Below the pieces are notes generated by a model. It was not told the DNA's origin. It saw only the letters and a list, made by a program, of their open reading frames with translations, and made no database searches. Below are positions 52,629 to 62,879 of a DNA stretch of 64,000 bases, in pieces. Position numbers and translations under genes: made by a program. Origin of the DNA: Tridacna crocea (lineage: Eukaryota > Mollusca > Bivalvia > Cardiida > Cardiidae); NCBI GenBank assembly GCA_943736015.1, contig OX031062.1, positions 30,353,462 to 30,417,461 of the forward strand, read 5' to 3'. Each line of letters starts with the position of its first letter. The stretch's first letter is position 1.

Positions 52629-53015
52629 AATAGAAACATTGAAATTCTTTTATGGCTCAAGATGAAGTAAAATAATGAAAAGTAACCTGGCAAGCAATTA
52701 CCTTTTTATCATCACCATTGTTTTGTTTTATTGAAAAGCAGTATATCTATTGGGTTATTGGGTGATGCTCAGTGCTCATAAATAATGGTTTCATAAATGT
52801 TCAAGAAAATATGGCGGCAAGGGCCTGCCAATAAGCGTGTGAATATTTTTTACAAATCGCAAATTAAAATCTATTTGTTCTATCTGAGTATGTACAAAGA
52901 AGTAGGTCAAATGCCAGTGCATTCAGCTACCTTCCAAAAAAACCCTCTACCTCATGGGTATTTTTTTTACTGATACAGTGTGTGAAAGGTTTGAAAATTT
53001 CTTTTTTCATTTCAG
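52628..53015. other. Spacer before the orphan exon
   Basis: No repeat or gene recognised until the pyrimidine-rich tract at 52993-53012. Confidence 0.3.
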
Positions 53016-53230
53016 GTTTTCAGTACAGAATTGCTTGGGGAGTAAATGGTTGTCCAGTAATTTTTGCAGCACTTAAACTTCACGAACGTTCAATAAGAAA
53101 CATGTGGAACACTGAAGAAACAGAATTCAGACGTCTACCATGTTATAGAAGCATTGTGAAGTCATTTATAAAGAAGCAGAACCAGCTAGTTGTATGTTCC
53201 TCTCATAAGAAGATAACTACCATGTGTTGA
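53016..53230 (+). CDS. Orphan 3' exon candidate
   Basis: A strong acceptor (TTTCTTTTTTCATTTCAG) opens a frame that runs 70 codons to TGA (53228-53230): ..FQYRIAWGVNGCPVIFAALK.. to ..HKKITTMC. If real it begins in phase 1. The composition (balanced hydrophobic and charged residues, W, C and Y present) is protein-like and the DNA is not a known repeat of this window. The phase would fit exon 1 of the glycosyltransferase at 9655-10549, but that lies 42 kb away with two genes between, and exon 2 of that gene has its own stop. No homology is recognised. It may be the last exon of an unseen gene or a chance frame. Confidence 0.35.
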
Positions 53231-53270
53231 AATTCAGTATTTTGATTCTGTAACAAAAGAACAAAATGCC

Positions 53271-53366
53271 TAACCCTTTACCAAACAATCCCTGGTTTGT
53301 ACGACCCTGAGATAGAAGCCTTTTGAACACATTGTGGGAAAAGGACAACAAAATTGTCCAGGTTAA
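53271..53366 (+). mobile_element. Family H left part
   Basis: CTAACCCTTTACCAAACAAT to GTGGGAAAAGGACAACAAAA. Cut off at the TTAA of the next copy. Confidence 0.65.
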
Positions 53367-53590
53367 CCCTTTCACACAAAATGCCGACTTGTGATTCTCC
53401 TGGAAAAGAAGCCTTTGGAAGATGTGGGAAAAGGAGAAAATGCTGGTAACCACATATTTTCTCCTTTTCCCACAAAGTTTTCTACCCTGTCAAAGAAAAT
53501 TTGCACAATTGTAACCACTTTGAAATTGTCGTCTGCAAATGCTTTCAATGTGGACAAAGGCTAAAATTTTTTTGTCTGGTAAAGGGTTAA
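53363..53590 (+). mobile_element. Family H MITE
   Basis: TTAACCCTTTCACACAAAAT to GTCTGGTAAAGGGTTAA. Belongs to the subfamily with TTGTAACCACTTTGAAATTG in the right arm. Confidence 0.8.
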
Positions 53591-53644
53591 AAGGTTTTGC
53601 ATTCTGTAAATTACATATAGCTTAAGTCATGAGATTCATGATTT

Positions 53645-54082
53645 AAAAAAGCAGAAAACACTGATGGAAAAGGAGGAAATGCTGGTATCTAAGGTTTTTC
53701 TCCTTTTCATCGTTCAATATTTTCAAATCTCAAAACCTGAAGCTAAATTCAAACTGTCCTCTTCAACTGCTTTAACCCTATACCAAGCCATCCGGACTTT
53801 GAACAATTCTGATAAAGAAGGCTTCTGAAAACGTTGTGGGAAAAGAAGAAAATGCTGGTAACCAGCATGTTCTCTTTTTCCCACAGTGTTTCCTACCCTG
53901 CTGAAAACAAATTTCAATTTTTTGAGTTTTATTTATTTTGTAACCAGCATTTTCTCCTTTTCCCACAATGTTTTCTACCCTTTCCAAATGAAATTTCAGT
54001 TTTTGAGTCATGCTTATTATGTCGTCTGCAAATGCTTTAAAGTTGGACTAGTTCAGAATTTTGTCATCTGGTAAAGAGTTAA
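53645..54082 (+). mobile_element. Family H fragment and a copy with duplicated core
   Basis: 53645-53771 is a worn core and arm. 53772-54082 starts TTAACCCTATACCAAGCCAT and ends ATCTGGTAAAGAGTTAA; TAACCAGCATTTTCTCCTTT and the following arm to CAAATT occur twice, so the second half of the core is duplicated in tandem. Confidence 0.75.
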
Positions 54083-54210
54083 GATATATTGCAAATTAAC
54101 AATTTGTGGCTAAAGGAATATTTGAGTAGGGAAAAGGCAAATAATGACTGAAAGGAAAACAGGAAAAGTATTAGAGTAGGTATTCACTGAGGTTAATACC
54201 GGTAGTCTCT

Positions 54211-54558
54211 TTTAGCTCTTTACAATGAAAAAAAAATAAAGGATGGTCAAAACTGAAAGCATTTGCAGAAGACGAATCACATGGTGCACAGAGTAGAAAA
54301 GTTTTCTTTGAAAGGATAGAAAACATTGTGGGAAAATGAGAGAATGCTGCCTTTTAGACCAGTACATATTGAAATCATTTGCAGACAACAAATTAAATGT
54401 CAACCAGATGTTGAGATATGTCTTGGAATGGATAGAAAAGATTGTGAGAAAAGCAGAAAATGCTAATTACCAGCGTTTCTCTCCCTTTTCCTCATTATTT
54501 TCTAAAGCCTTCATCCTCAGGATTAATAAAACGGGATTATGTGGTAAAAGTTTAATAC
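54211..54558 (-). mobile_element. Family H with duplicated right arm
   Basis: GAAAGCATTTGCAGAAGACG..GAAAACATTGTGGG and ATTGAAATCATTTGCAGACA..GAAAAGATTGTGAG follow one another before a single left arm ending ATGTGGTAAAAGTTTAA. Confidence 0.65.
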
Positions 54559-54689
54559 CTGCTGGTACAAATGATTGTTTTGATTGTATGGTGACTAGAG
54601 CCACTTTCAGTATTATTTCAGTTATGTCACAGTGGCCAGTTCACCTATTCATGCTTTCCTGGAGTCTCTTTTATCAGTATTCCAAACAG

Positions 54690-54890
54690 TTTTCTATTCC
54701 AAACCATTGGCTGCTTTCCCACATAACCATTGCCAGGACAATAGTAAGTGTTGGGAGAATGATGATTCCTGTGGCAATGACTATCAGCAATCCCTAAAAG
54801 AAATTGGTCGAGCCAGGGATGGAGCCCACGACCTTTTATTCCCAAGTCCTGCGTGCTACCGAATGAGCTACCAGGGCTTGGCTTCCCTTA
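54690..54890 (-). mobile_element. SINE, copy 1
   Basis: On the - strand a tRNA-like head (CTGGTAGCTCATTCGGTAGC, then GGTCGTGGGCTCCATCCC) followed by a body (GATAGTCATTGCCACAGGAA .. AATGGTTATGTGGGAAAGCA) shared with 56521-56705. Confidence 0.65.
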
Positions 54891-55108
54891 GGTATAAAGC
54901 TTATGAAAAGATTATGGGAAAAGAGGAAAATGTAGATGACCTACATGTTGTTTTTCCCCATTCCCCAAGTTTGTTTTTTTAACAACTCAAAACAGTAACC
55001 ATCCCTTGACCTATATTTGTCAGTTGCAAATGCTTTCAGTATTATTTATTAAAGTATTAGCATCAGGTACAGGAAATAGTGAGAATGTACACACTGATTC
55101 AAATTTTT
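54890..55108 (+). mobile_element. Family H piece, heavily worn
   Basis: TATGAAAAGATTATGGGAAA, GTAGATGACCTACA and GTTGCAAATGCTTTCAGT. Both ends lost. Confidence 0.4.
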
Positions 55109-55335
55109 TAAACTTTACCAAACTACATAATTTTAGACTTGTCCAAAATGGAAGCTTTTGCAGACAAGAAAATAAATGTAACTCAAAAATTGAAATTTGT
55201 TTTCAGCAGGGTAGCAAACATTGTGGGAAAAGGAGAAAATACTGGTAATCAGCATTTTCTCCTTTTCTTATAATATTTTAAAACTGCTTCTTTCACAGGG
55301 TTGTTAAAAGTTGGGATTTTGTGGTAAAGGTTTAA
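55109..55335 (-). mobile_element. Family H MITE
   Basis: TTAAACTTTACCAAACTACA to TTGTGGTAAAGGTTTAA. It shares TTAA with the next copy. Confidence 0.75.
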
Positions 55336-55560
55336 CCCTTTACCACACAATGACGACTTTTAACACCTCCTAGGAAGGGGCCTTTTGAAAACATTGTGGG
55401 AAAAGGAGAAAATGCTGGTAACCAGCATTTGCTCCTTTTCCCACAAAGTTTTCTTCCCTATCAAAGCAAAATTACACAATTTGAGCCACTTTGAAATTGT
55501 CCTCCGCAAATGCATCCAATTTGGACAGGTCTAGAATTTTGCTGTGTGGTAATGGGTTAA
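55332..55560 (+). mobile_element. Family H MITE
   Basis: TTAACCCTTTACCACACAAT to TGTGTGGTAATGGGTTAA, with a near-perfect core and the TTTGAGCCACTTTGAAATTG subfamily arm. Confidence 0.9.
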
Positions 55561-55606
55561 ACAGGAATATGAATTAACTTACTTCACTTTGTTTTAATAA
55601 TAATTC

Positions 55607-55835
55607 TTAACCCTTTACTGTACAATCCCTGGTTTTTATGACCCTGAGGGAGAAGCCTTTTGAAAACATTGTGGGAAAAGGAGAAAATGCTGATAACCAG
55701 CATTTTCTCCTTTTCCCACAATGTTTTTCTACCCTGCTAGAAACAAATTTCAAATTTCCAGTTACAGTTATATTGTCGTCTGCAAGTGCTTTCAATTTGG
55801 ACCAGTCTAAAATTCTGTTGTTGGTAACGAGTAAT
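55607..55835 (+). mobile_element. Family H MITE
   Basis: TTAACCCTTTACTGTACAAT to GTTGTTGGTAACGAGTAATT with a near-perfect core. Confidence 0.85.
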
Positions 55836-55954
55836 TACACCCAGAGAACTGAATATTTTTATAAAATACATGCATATATACATGTTTATGCACAGAACTG
55901 CATTGTTAAATAAATTAGGTTCGTTTTTCTATCTTTTTATCTTGTCTTTCCTTT

Positions 55955-56097
55955 TACCCCATTCCACACAATCCTGAGTTTTAACAACCCCAAGTAGAGA
56001 AGGCTTTTGAAAACACTGTAGGCTTTCTCAAACATTGTAGGAAAAGAAAAAAATGTTGGTAACCAGACAGGATGCCTTTGAAGAAAAAGAGGGCTTT
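55955..56097 (+). mobile_element. Family H left part, broken
   Basis: CCCCATTCCACACAATCCTG, AGAAGGCTTTTGAAAACACT, then GGAAAAGAAAAAAATGTTGG. No second arm. Confidence 0.5.
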
Positions 56098-56327
56098 TTA
56101 ACCCTTTACCACTCAATAACAACTTTTAACACCCCTTGAGGAAGAAGCCTTTTGAAAGCACTGTGGGAAAAGGAGAAAATGCTGGTAACCAGCGTTTTCT
56201 TTTTTTCCCATAGTGTTTTCTACCCTATCAGGATCAAATTTCATTATTTGAGTCGCATTTGAATTGTTGTCTGCAAATACTTTCAAGTTGGGCAAGGTCA
56301 AAACTTTGCCATCTGGGAAAGAGTTGA
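56098..56327 (+). mobile_element. Family H MITE
   Basis: TTAACCCTTTACCACTCAAT to ATCTGGGAAAGAGTTG. Core arms read CACTGTGGG/CCCATAGTG. Confidence 0.85.
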
Positions 56328-56329
56328 AA

Positions 56330-56520
56330 TATTGGAGGTTATTGAAAACATTGTGGGGAAAAGAAGAAAATGCTGGTGACCAGAAGAAAAGTCTTTCAGA
56401 TAAAGAGATGGCTTTTGAAAACATTGTTGGAAAAGAAGAAAACGCTTGTGACCAGAAAAGGAGAATTCTTCTTCTGAGAAATCGACAGCTTTTGAAAACA
56501 TTGTGGGAAAAGATGAAAAT
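56330..56520 (+). repeat. Tripled family H core arm
   Basis: The single arm GAAAACATTGTGGGAAAAGA plus GAAAATGCT occurs three times in a row (56344, 56417, 56494), each followed by GACCAGAA(A)AG-type text instead of the matching second arm. The third runs straight into a SINE head. Confidence 0.75.
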
Positions 56521-56705
56521 GCTCTGTAGCTCAGCTGGTAACAACATTTGAGCAAGCATGTTGCTGGTACAAAATTCCAGCTTGCCAATTTCTCTCAGAG
56601 AATTTATGATAGTCATTGCAACAGGATACATTCCTATCTTGCTTCTGAATAACCCTAGATGGTTATGTGGGAAAGCAGCCAATGACTTAGGAACACCATA
56701 GTGAG
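56521..56705 (+). mobile_element. SINE, copy 2
   Basis: Head CTCTGTAGCTCAGCTGGTAA with a tRNA-like A box, then TGATAGTCATTGCAACAGGA .. TGGTTATGTGGGAAAGCAGC shared with the - strand copy at 54690-54890. Confidence 0.65.
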
Positions 56706-56799
56706 AAGTGCTGGAAAAGAAATGCTGGGAGAGCATGTATAGGTTAAGTGGTTGCAGCTGTGATATCATTGAAAATATTTGAATGGTATCAACTCTTAG

Positions 56800-56964
56800 G
56801 CTGTTAAGTACAACTCAAGGACCTTTTGCAGACAGTGTTGATCAAGATCAGACTGCACAGAACAAATAGTCTGATCTTTGATCTACACTGTCCTATAAGG
56901 GGATGTCTGATCCTGAAAAAAATACCTTTGAAATAGCCAAATTTTGGTTTTTACTATCAGTTTG
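56800..56964 (+). repeat. Repeat P
   Basis: GTTGATCAAGATCAGACTGC, AATAGTCTGATCTTTGATCT, ACACTGTCCTATAAGG and TTGGTTTTTACTATCAGTTT. The clearest full-order copy in the window. Confidence 0.7.
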
Positions 56965-59790
56965 AATTTTTCATCTCAGTTACTTAGTAGGATAAGGGTT
57001 GAATTTTAAACAAACAAATCGACTAGACTATAAAAGTTCTGTACTGTTTAGTATTAATAACATTTACAGATAGTGTTTGATCAAAAGTTTTTCAAAAGAA
57101 GGACTTTGTGAAGGATATGAAATTATTGTGGCAAACGGAAAAAAGCATGCAACCAGAAGTTTTCCTCAAGATTCTCATTATGTTTTCCAAAAGCCTAAAC
57201 AGTGTCTCTAAGTATCGGGACTGTCTTGTAAAGGGTTAAATTGCACGATAATTATTTGATTAAAATGTATAAGAAAGAGTCATATACAAGCATACTGTTT
57301 GACAAAATTTTTCATTGATTTAAATAAGGCACTGTGTAGTCTACATAATTATGTGCAGATATGATTTTCCTTGATTCATATATGACGAAAAAAATATATA
57401 AATATCCATTTTTCTCAATTAGATACAGTTTAATTACAATATCGAATGATATCTTTTATCAATCAACCCAATAAATGATGCCCATAGACTCGTAGTGCAG
57501 AACAATCGCAGCTGGGATTTAAAAAAAAAATATGGTCTAGGGGAGAAAACTCGTACTTTCTAAGAGTAAGAGTAAAGCAAGAGTAGTCTCCCTTATAATG
57601 ATCCGCCCTTCATCATTTCTCCAAGACGCTTGACGGATCAAAGTACTAAACACAACACTATGAAAAAGGTGACGTACATGTAACGTTTTTAATCTGTTTT
57701 TGATGAAGATTTCAATTAATTTTAACAAAAGAGTGTCATTGATTTTGATTTTAATACAAAACACTAGAATCTAAGTTTTAAATAAGATAATTTCCTGCTT
57801 TTTCTACTTGAAAGTCGATTGGGATCACAAAGAAGGGTTTTAATCTTTGAAAATTGCCATTTGCAAAGGTATGAGGTTTGCGGACGGCATAGTTTAAAAT
57901 GACGCTTCACAGAATGTACGATCTGATTCCGAGTCTACACAGTTAACTTGTTTCGTAAACCTTTCAGTGCAAAATAAATAAATTCAAATTCCAGCGGACG
58001 ACTCTAAACACATTCTATTGAAACTCACAAAGATTTTGCTTGTATAGGTTTGACTACACCAGCGGATGACATAGATCAATGATCAGACTGCACGTTCTGT
58101 GCAGTCTGATCTTGATTTATGCCGTCCGCAAAAGTCTCTGCTTTCGCCTATGGCGCCGAAAGGGTTAAGCTAGCTATTTGGATAGAGTTAAAATCTTTAT
58201 CAGATAGATGTAGAACTTTCCGGTACACTGTTCAAATCGTCGACAGAGGTTTGATGTCTTGAGGCCCGTTCGATGTCTTAAGTGCCATATACAGTAAAAG
58301 ATGCCTTTACAGTCTGTGTAGATCATGATCAGACTGCACAAAACGTGCAGTATCAGACTGCACAAAACGTGCAGTCTGATCTTTGATCTACCCCGTCCAC
58401 TTTCCTCAGACTTTTTATGCAACTTTAAAACCTACATTGTTCGGAAAGTTTTTTTTAGACTGAAGTTATCTCTTGTTTATTTGGCGCTCTATGGGTTTGT
58501 AACAGAATGGTTTGATATTCATTGGGATTTATTTTAACTAGACATCATCTTCCTGCATTAAGCCAATTTATGTTTTGAAGTTGAGCTATAAAATGACCTG
58601 CCATATTTAGCGATATATGTCGATATCGTCATTGAATGAAAACATAGTTTTGTTTGTAAGTTTGCGTTAAGTTATCGTAGTGGTTATCATTAACTCATTA
58701 ATTTCATGTACTGAACATCTATTACCTCAATGATATCTGTTACAAAATATTGCATTTTTACTGTAGCGCGATCTTACAATGAATTCCAAATTCAAATATT
58801 GGGGGTGATAATTAACATGAAATAAACGGGAGACTACCTGCCGCCTGTTAAGAAAAATAATAAGTTTGACCGATTTTCTTTTTTGTTTGGTGGCATGTAA
58901 TTTTTAGAACGGTTAAAATTAACAAGTTGACCACATAAACTGGTTGATATCCGTTACACCTAGATGAAAATTTATCGTTTGTCCAACGGATCGTCTCTAC
59001 AGACGTTACCGTGTTTATTCGTCCTCGGTTTTATGCTTGCTCTTGGCTGGCATTTTTTGTAAGGTGCACAGGCATATAAGGACCAGAGACAGGAAGAGGA
59101 GGTTCCATGTCCCGCCTACTGCACGTACTACGCACATACTATAGCCGCAGTAATGTAGCACCTCCGGTAGTAGCCAAAGTGAGGTTTTGGGCGGAGTCTT
59201 TGTTTTGTAGGCGTACCATTCAATAGTATGCACGTACTCACAACGCGAAGCAGTCAGAAATAAGCCTTTTCCTCTCCAATAAGGGAGGCAACTGTAGCAT
59301 TACTAATTACAAAATTTTGTACGAGTTGTTTCCCTTTGACCATTAGGCGTTCATAATTCTCTTGCAAGACCCATATATCTTGAATGAATATCAGCCCGGA
59401 ATAAAAAGCAAAACAAAAGCGCAGATAAAATGGACGGAAATAAGCGATAGTAGCAATAAATTAAACAAATTGAGGAGAAAAAGCAATGTAAATTGGTGTT
59501 ACAAACAAAAATTGATGCGAAAGGAACAAACCGGAAATAGAAAAAAAGCTTGGTAGAGAAGATTTGACACTATTTCCATGATTTCTTTACGATTCTACGG
59601 GAGCCGATGGTTGTTAGTCGCATGTTTCTTTTTTTAAAGTAAACACGTGTATATCTTTGCATATGAACCATATCAAACTCAAAGGCAATAAAACAGTAAA
59701 CATGAACGAGATTCATCTGTTGAGTATCCGGATTGTAGATATATTCGGATAAAAGTTTGAGTTGTGAGAAAAATTTGAAATTTATTCAAT
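56965..59790. repeat. Duplicated 2.8-kb block, copy B
   Basis: Partner of 48975-51570, in the same orientation. Begins at AGGATAAGGGTTGAATTT and ends at TTCGGATAAAAGTTTGAGTT. Additional material inside B includes an extra repeat P hairpin near 58070-58110 and a tandem doubling of CAGACTGCACAAAACGTGCA at 58331-58375. Confidence 0.8.
59015..59125 (-). promoter_or_regulatory. Conserved promoter-like core, copy B
   Basis: On the - strand: GGCGGGAC box, CCTTATATGCC (59071-59081) and ATGCCAGCCAAGAGC opening MPAKSKHKTEDE then stop (59015-59053). The only amino acid difference from copy A is H for R. Confidence 0.4.
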
Positions 59791-60600
59791 ACAACACTTT
59801 ACGTTAGTTGAAAACAAAATAAAGAAAATTGCATAATATTGAGAGAAGCTAGTATAAATACAGTTGTAAAAACTTGTTTCTATCGAATGGCAGTCATTTG
59901 AACATCCGGTAATTTCGACACCCAGTCATTTCAACACATTTTGGTCATTTTAATTCCCGGTGGAAAAATGTTTACAAACTTTGGTCATATGGACTTCTTA
60001 TTTTTTGGGGGGCACTTTTTAAACTCGACTTTTTGTTATCAAGTTACTTTAATTTCTTTTAAAGATTTCATATCAGTGTAATTTTGTATTGGTGTGTGAC
60101 CAAAACATGTTTTTAAATAACTTTATTCAAGGGGAATTACTCCGAGTATGGGTAGATTCGTACAATTTTATGTATTCTACTCAGCCTTCTTAATAAAGAG
60201 ATTAATATGCAGTATAATATTTATCACACCTTCACCTGTCTTTAACTGTGTTTGACTCACATTTTTATCGATCGGAATGAAACATAATTAATGAAAATAG
60301 ATCTCTACTACAAAATATAACAAATGCCCAGACTAGACCACCTAAAAAGAGATTAAGAAAACATATATCCTTCACACATTCAAGATAAAAATGTATTTAC
60401 ATACAGTACGTCCATTTTACCGAATCTGTAATTTACAGAAACCCTTTTACATCCAGCACAGCAGAGTTTTTTTTTGTCATGCAGTGAGGTAACCTTTGAA
60501 AGCATAGTATCAGTGAGAGTTACATTAAGTCACAGCTCTAGTTCAACTTGCTGAAATAAAAAGGAATTGCAGACAACAAATGAAATGTAGTTCAAGCAAT
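59790..60600. other. No gene recognised
   Basis: AT-rich. A CAGTCATTTGAACATCCGGT / CAGTCATTTCAACACATTTT / GGTCATTTTAATTCCCGG series (59889-59960) is a small degenerate repeat. 60520-60545 (TTAAGTCACAGCTCTAGTTC) resembles the end of the 22438-23375 element. Confidence 0.35.
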
Positions 60601-60604
60601 GAGA

Positions 60605-60740
60605 TTTGAGATAAATAGGTTTAAAAGTGTTTGATAGAAAAAATTATTTGTTGGAAAAGGAGAAAATGCTAGTTTACAATATTTTCTGATTTCCACATTA
60701 TTTTCAAAATACATTTTCCTGGAGGTAATCAAGGGTAAAT
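60605..60740 (-). mobile_element. Family H, worn
   Basis: TTGTTGGAAAAGGAGAAAAT, then GCTAGTTTACAATATTTTCT. No clean ends. Confidence 0.45.
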
Positions 60741-60811
60741 GAACTTTTCTTTCCATCTTTATAGTGTAAATATGGAAGGGAAGTGCAAAACGCAGAAACT
60801 AGTTTACCACA

Positions 60812-61190
60812 TTGGAGAAGAGAGAAATCAAAAACCATAATATTTCTCGGGAAGAAGTTGTGAAGTATTTAACAAAAAAGTGGGGCAAGAGTTCTCCACC
60901 ATCCACACTCAGTGTTTTTTTTTTTTTTAAAAACAAAGAGAAATGGACCAGTGGTTTGGAAGATTACAAGGTTCAGACTAGCACACCAAAACACATGAAC
61001 CTGGATGAGAGCTTTTATCGTTGGTACTCAGACTTAAGTTCAAGAAATATTATTGTAAGTCAAAAGGGCAAAGAACTTGGCTGTGAACTGGGGATTCAGG
61101 ATTTATCTTATTCCAATGGATGGCCGGCCAGATTTAAGAAATGCCATAGTATTAAAGCATGCAAACCTAAATGTAAGAATGTTTTTCAAG
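60812..61190 (+). pseudogene. Tigger/pogo-type transposase, N-terminal remnant
   Basis: The frame reads REEVVKYLTKKWGKSS..TLS..KNKEKW, as in the first helix-turn-helix of Tigger and CENP-B proteins, then NLDESFYRWYSDLSSRNIIV and GKELGCELGIQ..SNGWPARFKKCHSI, the Tc5/CENP-B second DNA-binding domain (normally LDEALYxWFxxxRSxGxPVS..A..LAxELG..SNGWLxRFKxRHxI). A poly-T tract (60917-60931) gives a run of phenylalanines. About ten residues usually present after the IIVS position are missing. The initiator is in doubt: ATGGAAGGG at 60771 is in another frame. The DDE catalytic domain is absent; after 61190 a family H piece follows. A dead fragment of a plain DNA transposon. Confidence 0.7.
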
Positions 61191-61229
61191 TCCAACCCAT
61201 GTTTTTACTGGTTTTAATTCTTTATCTCG

Positions 61230-61397
61230 ACGAAATTCCAGTTGACTATTTTTTCACCAGCAATTTCTCCTTTTCTCACACTGTTTAGTACTCTTTACAA
61301 AACAAATTTCAAATTTTTAGTCACCTTTATTTTGTCATCTGCAAATGCGTTTGATTTCGACAAACCTAAAATATTGTCGTTTGGTAATGAGTTAATT
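61230..61397 (+). mobile_element. Family H MITE, 5' truncated, between a local duplication
   Basis: Starts in the core (CACCAGCAATTTCTCC) and keeps the whole right arm, ending GTTTGGTAATGAGTTAA. TTAATTCTTTAT(C/T)TCGAC and AAATTCC(A/T)GTTGA stand on both sides (61216-61249 and 61393-61427). Confidence 0.7.
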
Positions 61398-61539
61398 CTT
61401 TATTTCGACCAAATTCCTGTTGATTTCACAAGATAGGCCTTTCCTATTTCTTTACTCAAAAAACTTTTCTTCAGTGTTGTTCAAACATGGGATTGTTTAA
61501 AGCGAAGCCCGGATTCAGTCCAATCATTTTCTCCTTTTT

Positions 61540-61870
61540 AGCTCCACTGGCCGAAGGCCAGCGAGCTATTGTCATGGCGTTGTGTCCATCGTGTGTCCGT
61601 CCGTGCGTGTGTCTGTAAACTTTTTCTTTAAAAAACTTCTCCTCAGAAACTATCAACTGGATTTTTACCAAATTTCTCAGGAATGTTCCTTAGGTGGTCC
61701 TCTTTCAAATTCCTTCAAATAATTGTGTTCCATGAATAATTCTGGCTGCCATGGCAACCAAAGTAAAAAACCTTTAAAAATCTTCTCCTACCGAACTGTT
61801 GATTGGATAGCATTATTATTTTGCAGGAATGTTCCTTAGGTAGAGGTCTATAGAATTCCTTAAAAAAAAA
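61540..61870 (+). mobile_element. Hairpin-headed element (CTGGCCGAAGGCCAG family), 5' piece
   Basis: TTTTAGCTCCACTGGCCGAA and GGCCAGCGAGC form the opening hairpin, then TATTGTCATGG, GTGTCCGTCCGTGCG and two core units (marker GGAATGTTCCTTAGGT at 61681 and 61831). No 3' end is seen; it stops at an A11 run. Confidence 0.6.
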
Positions 61871-61879
61871 AGGCCGAGG

Positions 61880-61992
61880 CTATCCGCAGGATGGTTGTGC
61901 GAATAAGAATGGTTATCGGCATGACGGTCGTGCCGATAACCATTCTTATTCGCACGACAGTCGTGCTGTTAGCACCACTATCTGCACGACAG
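61880..61992. repeat. Perfect 25-bp inverted repeat in a GC-rich palindrome cluster
   Basis: GTGCGAATAAGAATGGTTAT plus CGGCA is mirrored exactly by TGCCGATAACCATTCTTATT plus CGCAC across TGACGGTCG. More GCACGACAGTCGTGC-type palindromes follow to 61992. Related text is at 62745-62865. Confidence 0.85.
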
Positions 61993-62051
61993 AAAATGGA
62001 CCACTGACAGTACTTTAACTATTGCGTTTGGGGAAAAAAATACTCACTTTT

Positions 62052-62283
62052 TTAACCCTTTACCAAACAATCCCTGGTTTTAACGACCCTGAGACAGAAG
62101 CCTTTTGAAAACATTGTGGGAAAAGGAGACAGTGCTGGTAAACAGCTTTGTCTCATTTTCCCACAATGTTTTCTGCCCCGCTGGAAATAAATTTCAATTT
62201 TTAAGTTGCATGGTTTATTTTGCTGCCTGCAAGTTCTTTCAACTTGGAACAGACCTAAATTTTGTTGTTTGGGAAAGGGTTAA
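62052..62283 (+). mobile_element. Family H MITE with matched arm change
   Basis: TTAACCCTTTACCAAACAAT to GTTTGGGAAAGGGTTAA. The core has GAGACA in the left arm and TGTCTC in the right where the family has GAGAAA/TTTCTC. Confidence 0.85.
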
Positions 62284-62744
62284 AGGGGGGATAGGGTTTA
62301 GAGTACCGGAAATTGTGTCTGCCATATTACAAAGCCATCTTTTTTTCATTTTCGGCGGCCCTTCGATTCAGTTACTTTTTTTCTCAAAATTCTAAAGATA
62401 TCACAGATTGTGCGGATAGTTGTAACCATTGAGGGTAAGTGATCCGGCTAATTTTTCCCCCTACTTTGGGGCCGGGATCTTTTTTTTTTCCAAGTTCCTC
62501 CTCCTCCTCTCCAATGAAACTCAAATGTTTCTTCCACAACACTCCTGTACGTATCACTCCATTGGCTGATAGTCCTACCTAAGATCCCTTCACACCAAAC
62601 ATTACAATACTTGGGAATGGTTTAAAACATAAGACCCCTTAGGCCTAAGATAGGGCTAAAATGAATAGTAACAAGATTTCACTATATAACTCTTGGCAAT
62701 AATTTCGACCCTAGGGCTATGATTTATATGCTCTTGATGAAGGC
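62283..62744. other. No gene recognised
   Basis: Contains a G7 run and a T9 run. No repeat recognised. Confidence 0.3.
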
Positions 62745-62870
62745 CAACGACCGTCGCGCGAATACCGAACCTTATCGGCACGACCGTCGTGCCGATAGAC
62801 ATTCCTTATCGGCACGACCGTCGTGTGAATACCGGACCTTACCGTTGTGCCGATAGACACTTCCAAAAAA
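62745..62870. repeat. GCACGACCGTCGTGC palindrome cluster
   Basis: TTATCGGCACGACCGTCGTG occurs twice, with CGACCGTCGCGCGAATACCG and GAATACCGGACCTTACCG between. Same motif family as 61880-61992. It ends beside the start of the 0.85-kb duplicated block. Confidence 0.75.
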
Positions 62871-62879
62871 AAAGAAAAG

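Noticed and set aside
54336-54982. Overlapping 116- and 153-codon frames
   Set aside because: They lie in a family H copy and the SINE at 54690-54890, with no splice context or domain.
56113-56769. A 218-codon open frame on the - strand
   Set aside because: It runs through a family H copy, the tripled core arm and a SINE. The peptide (AFSSFPTMFSK-type text repeated) is the translation of the repeats, not a gene.
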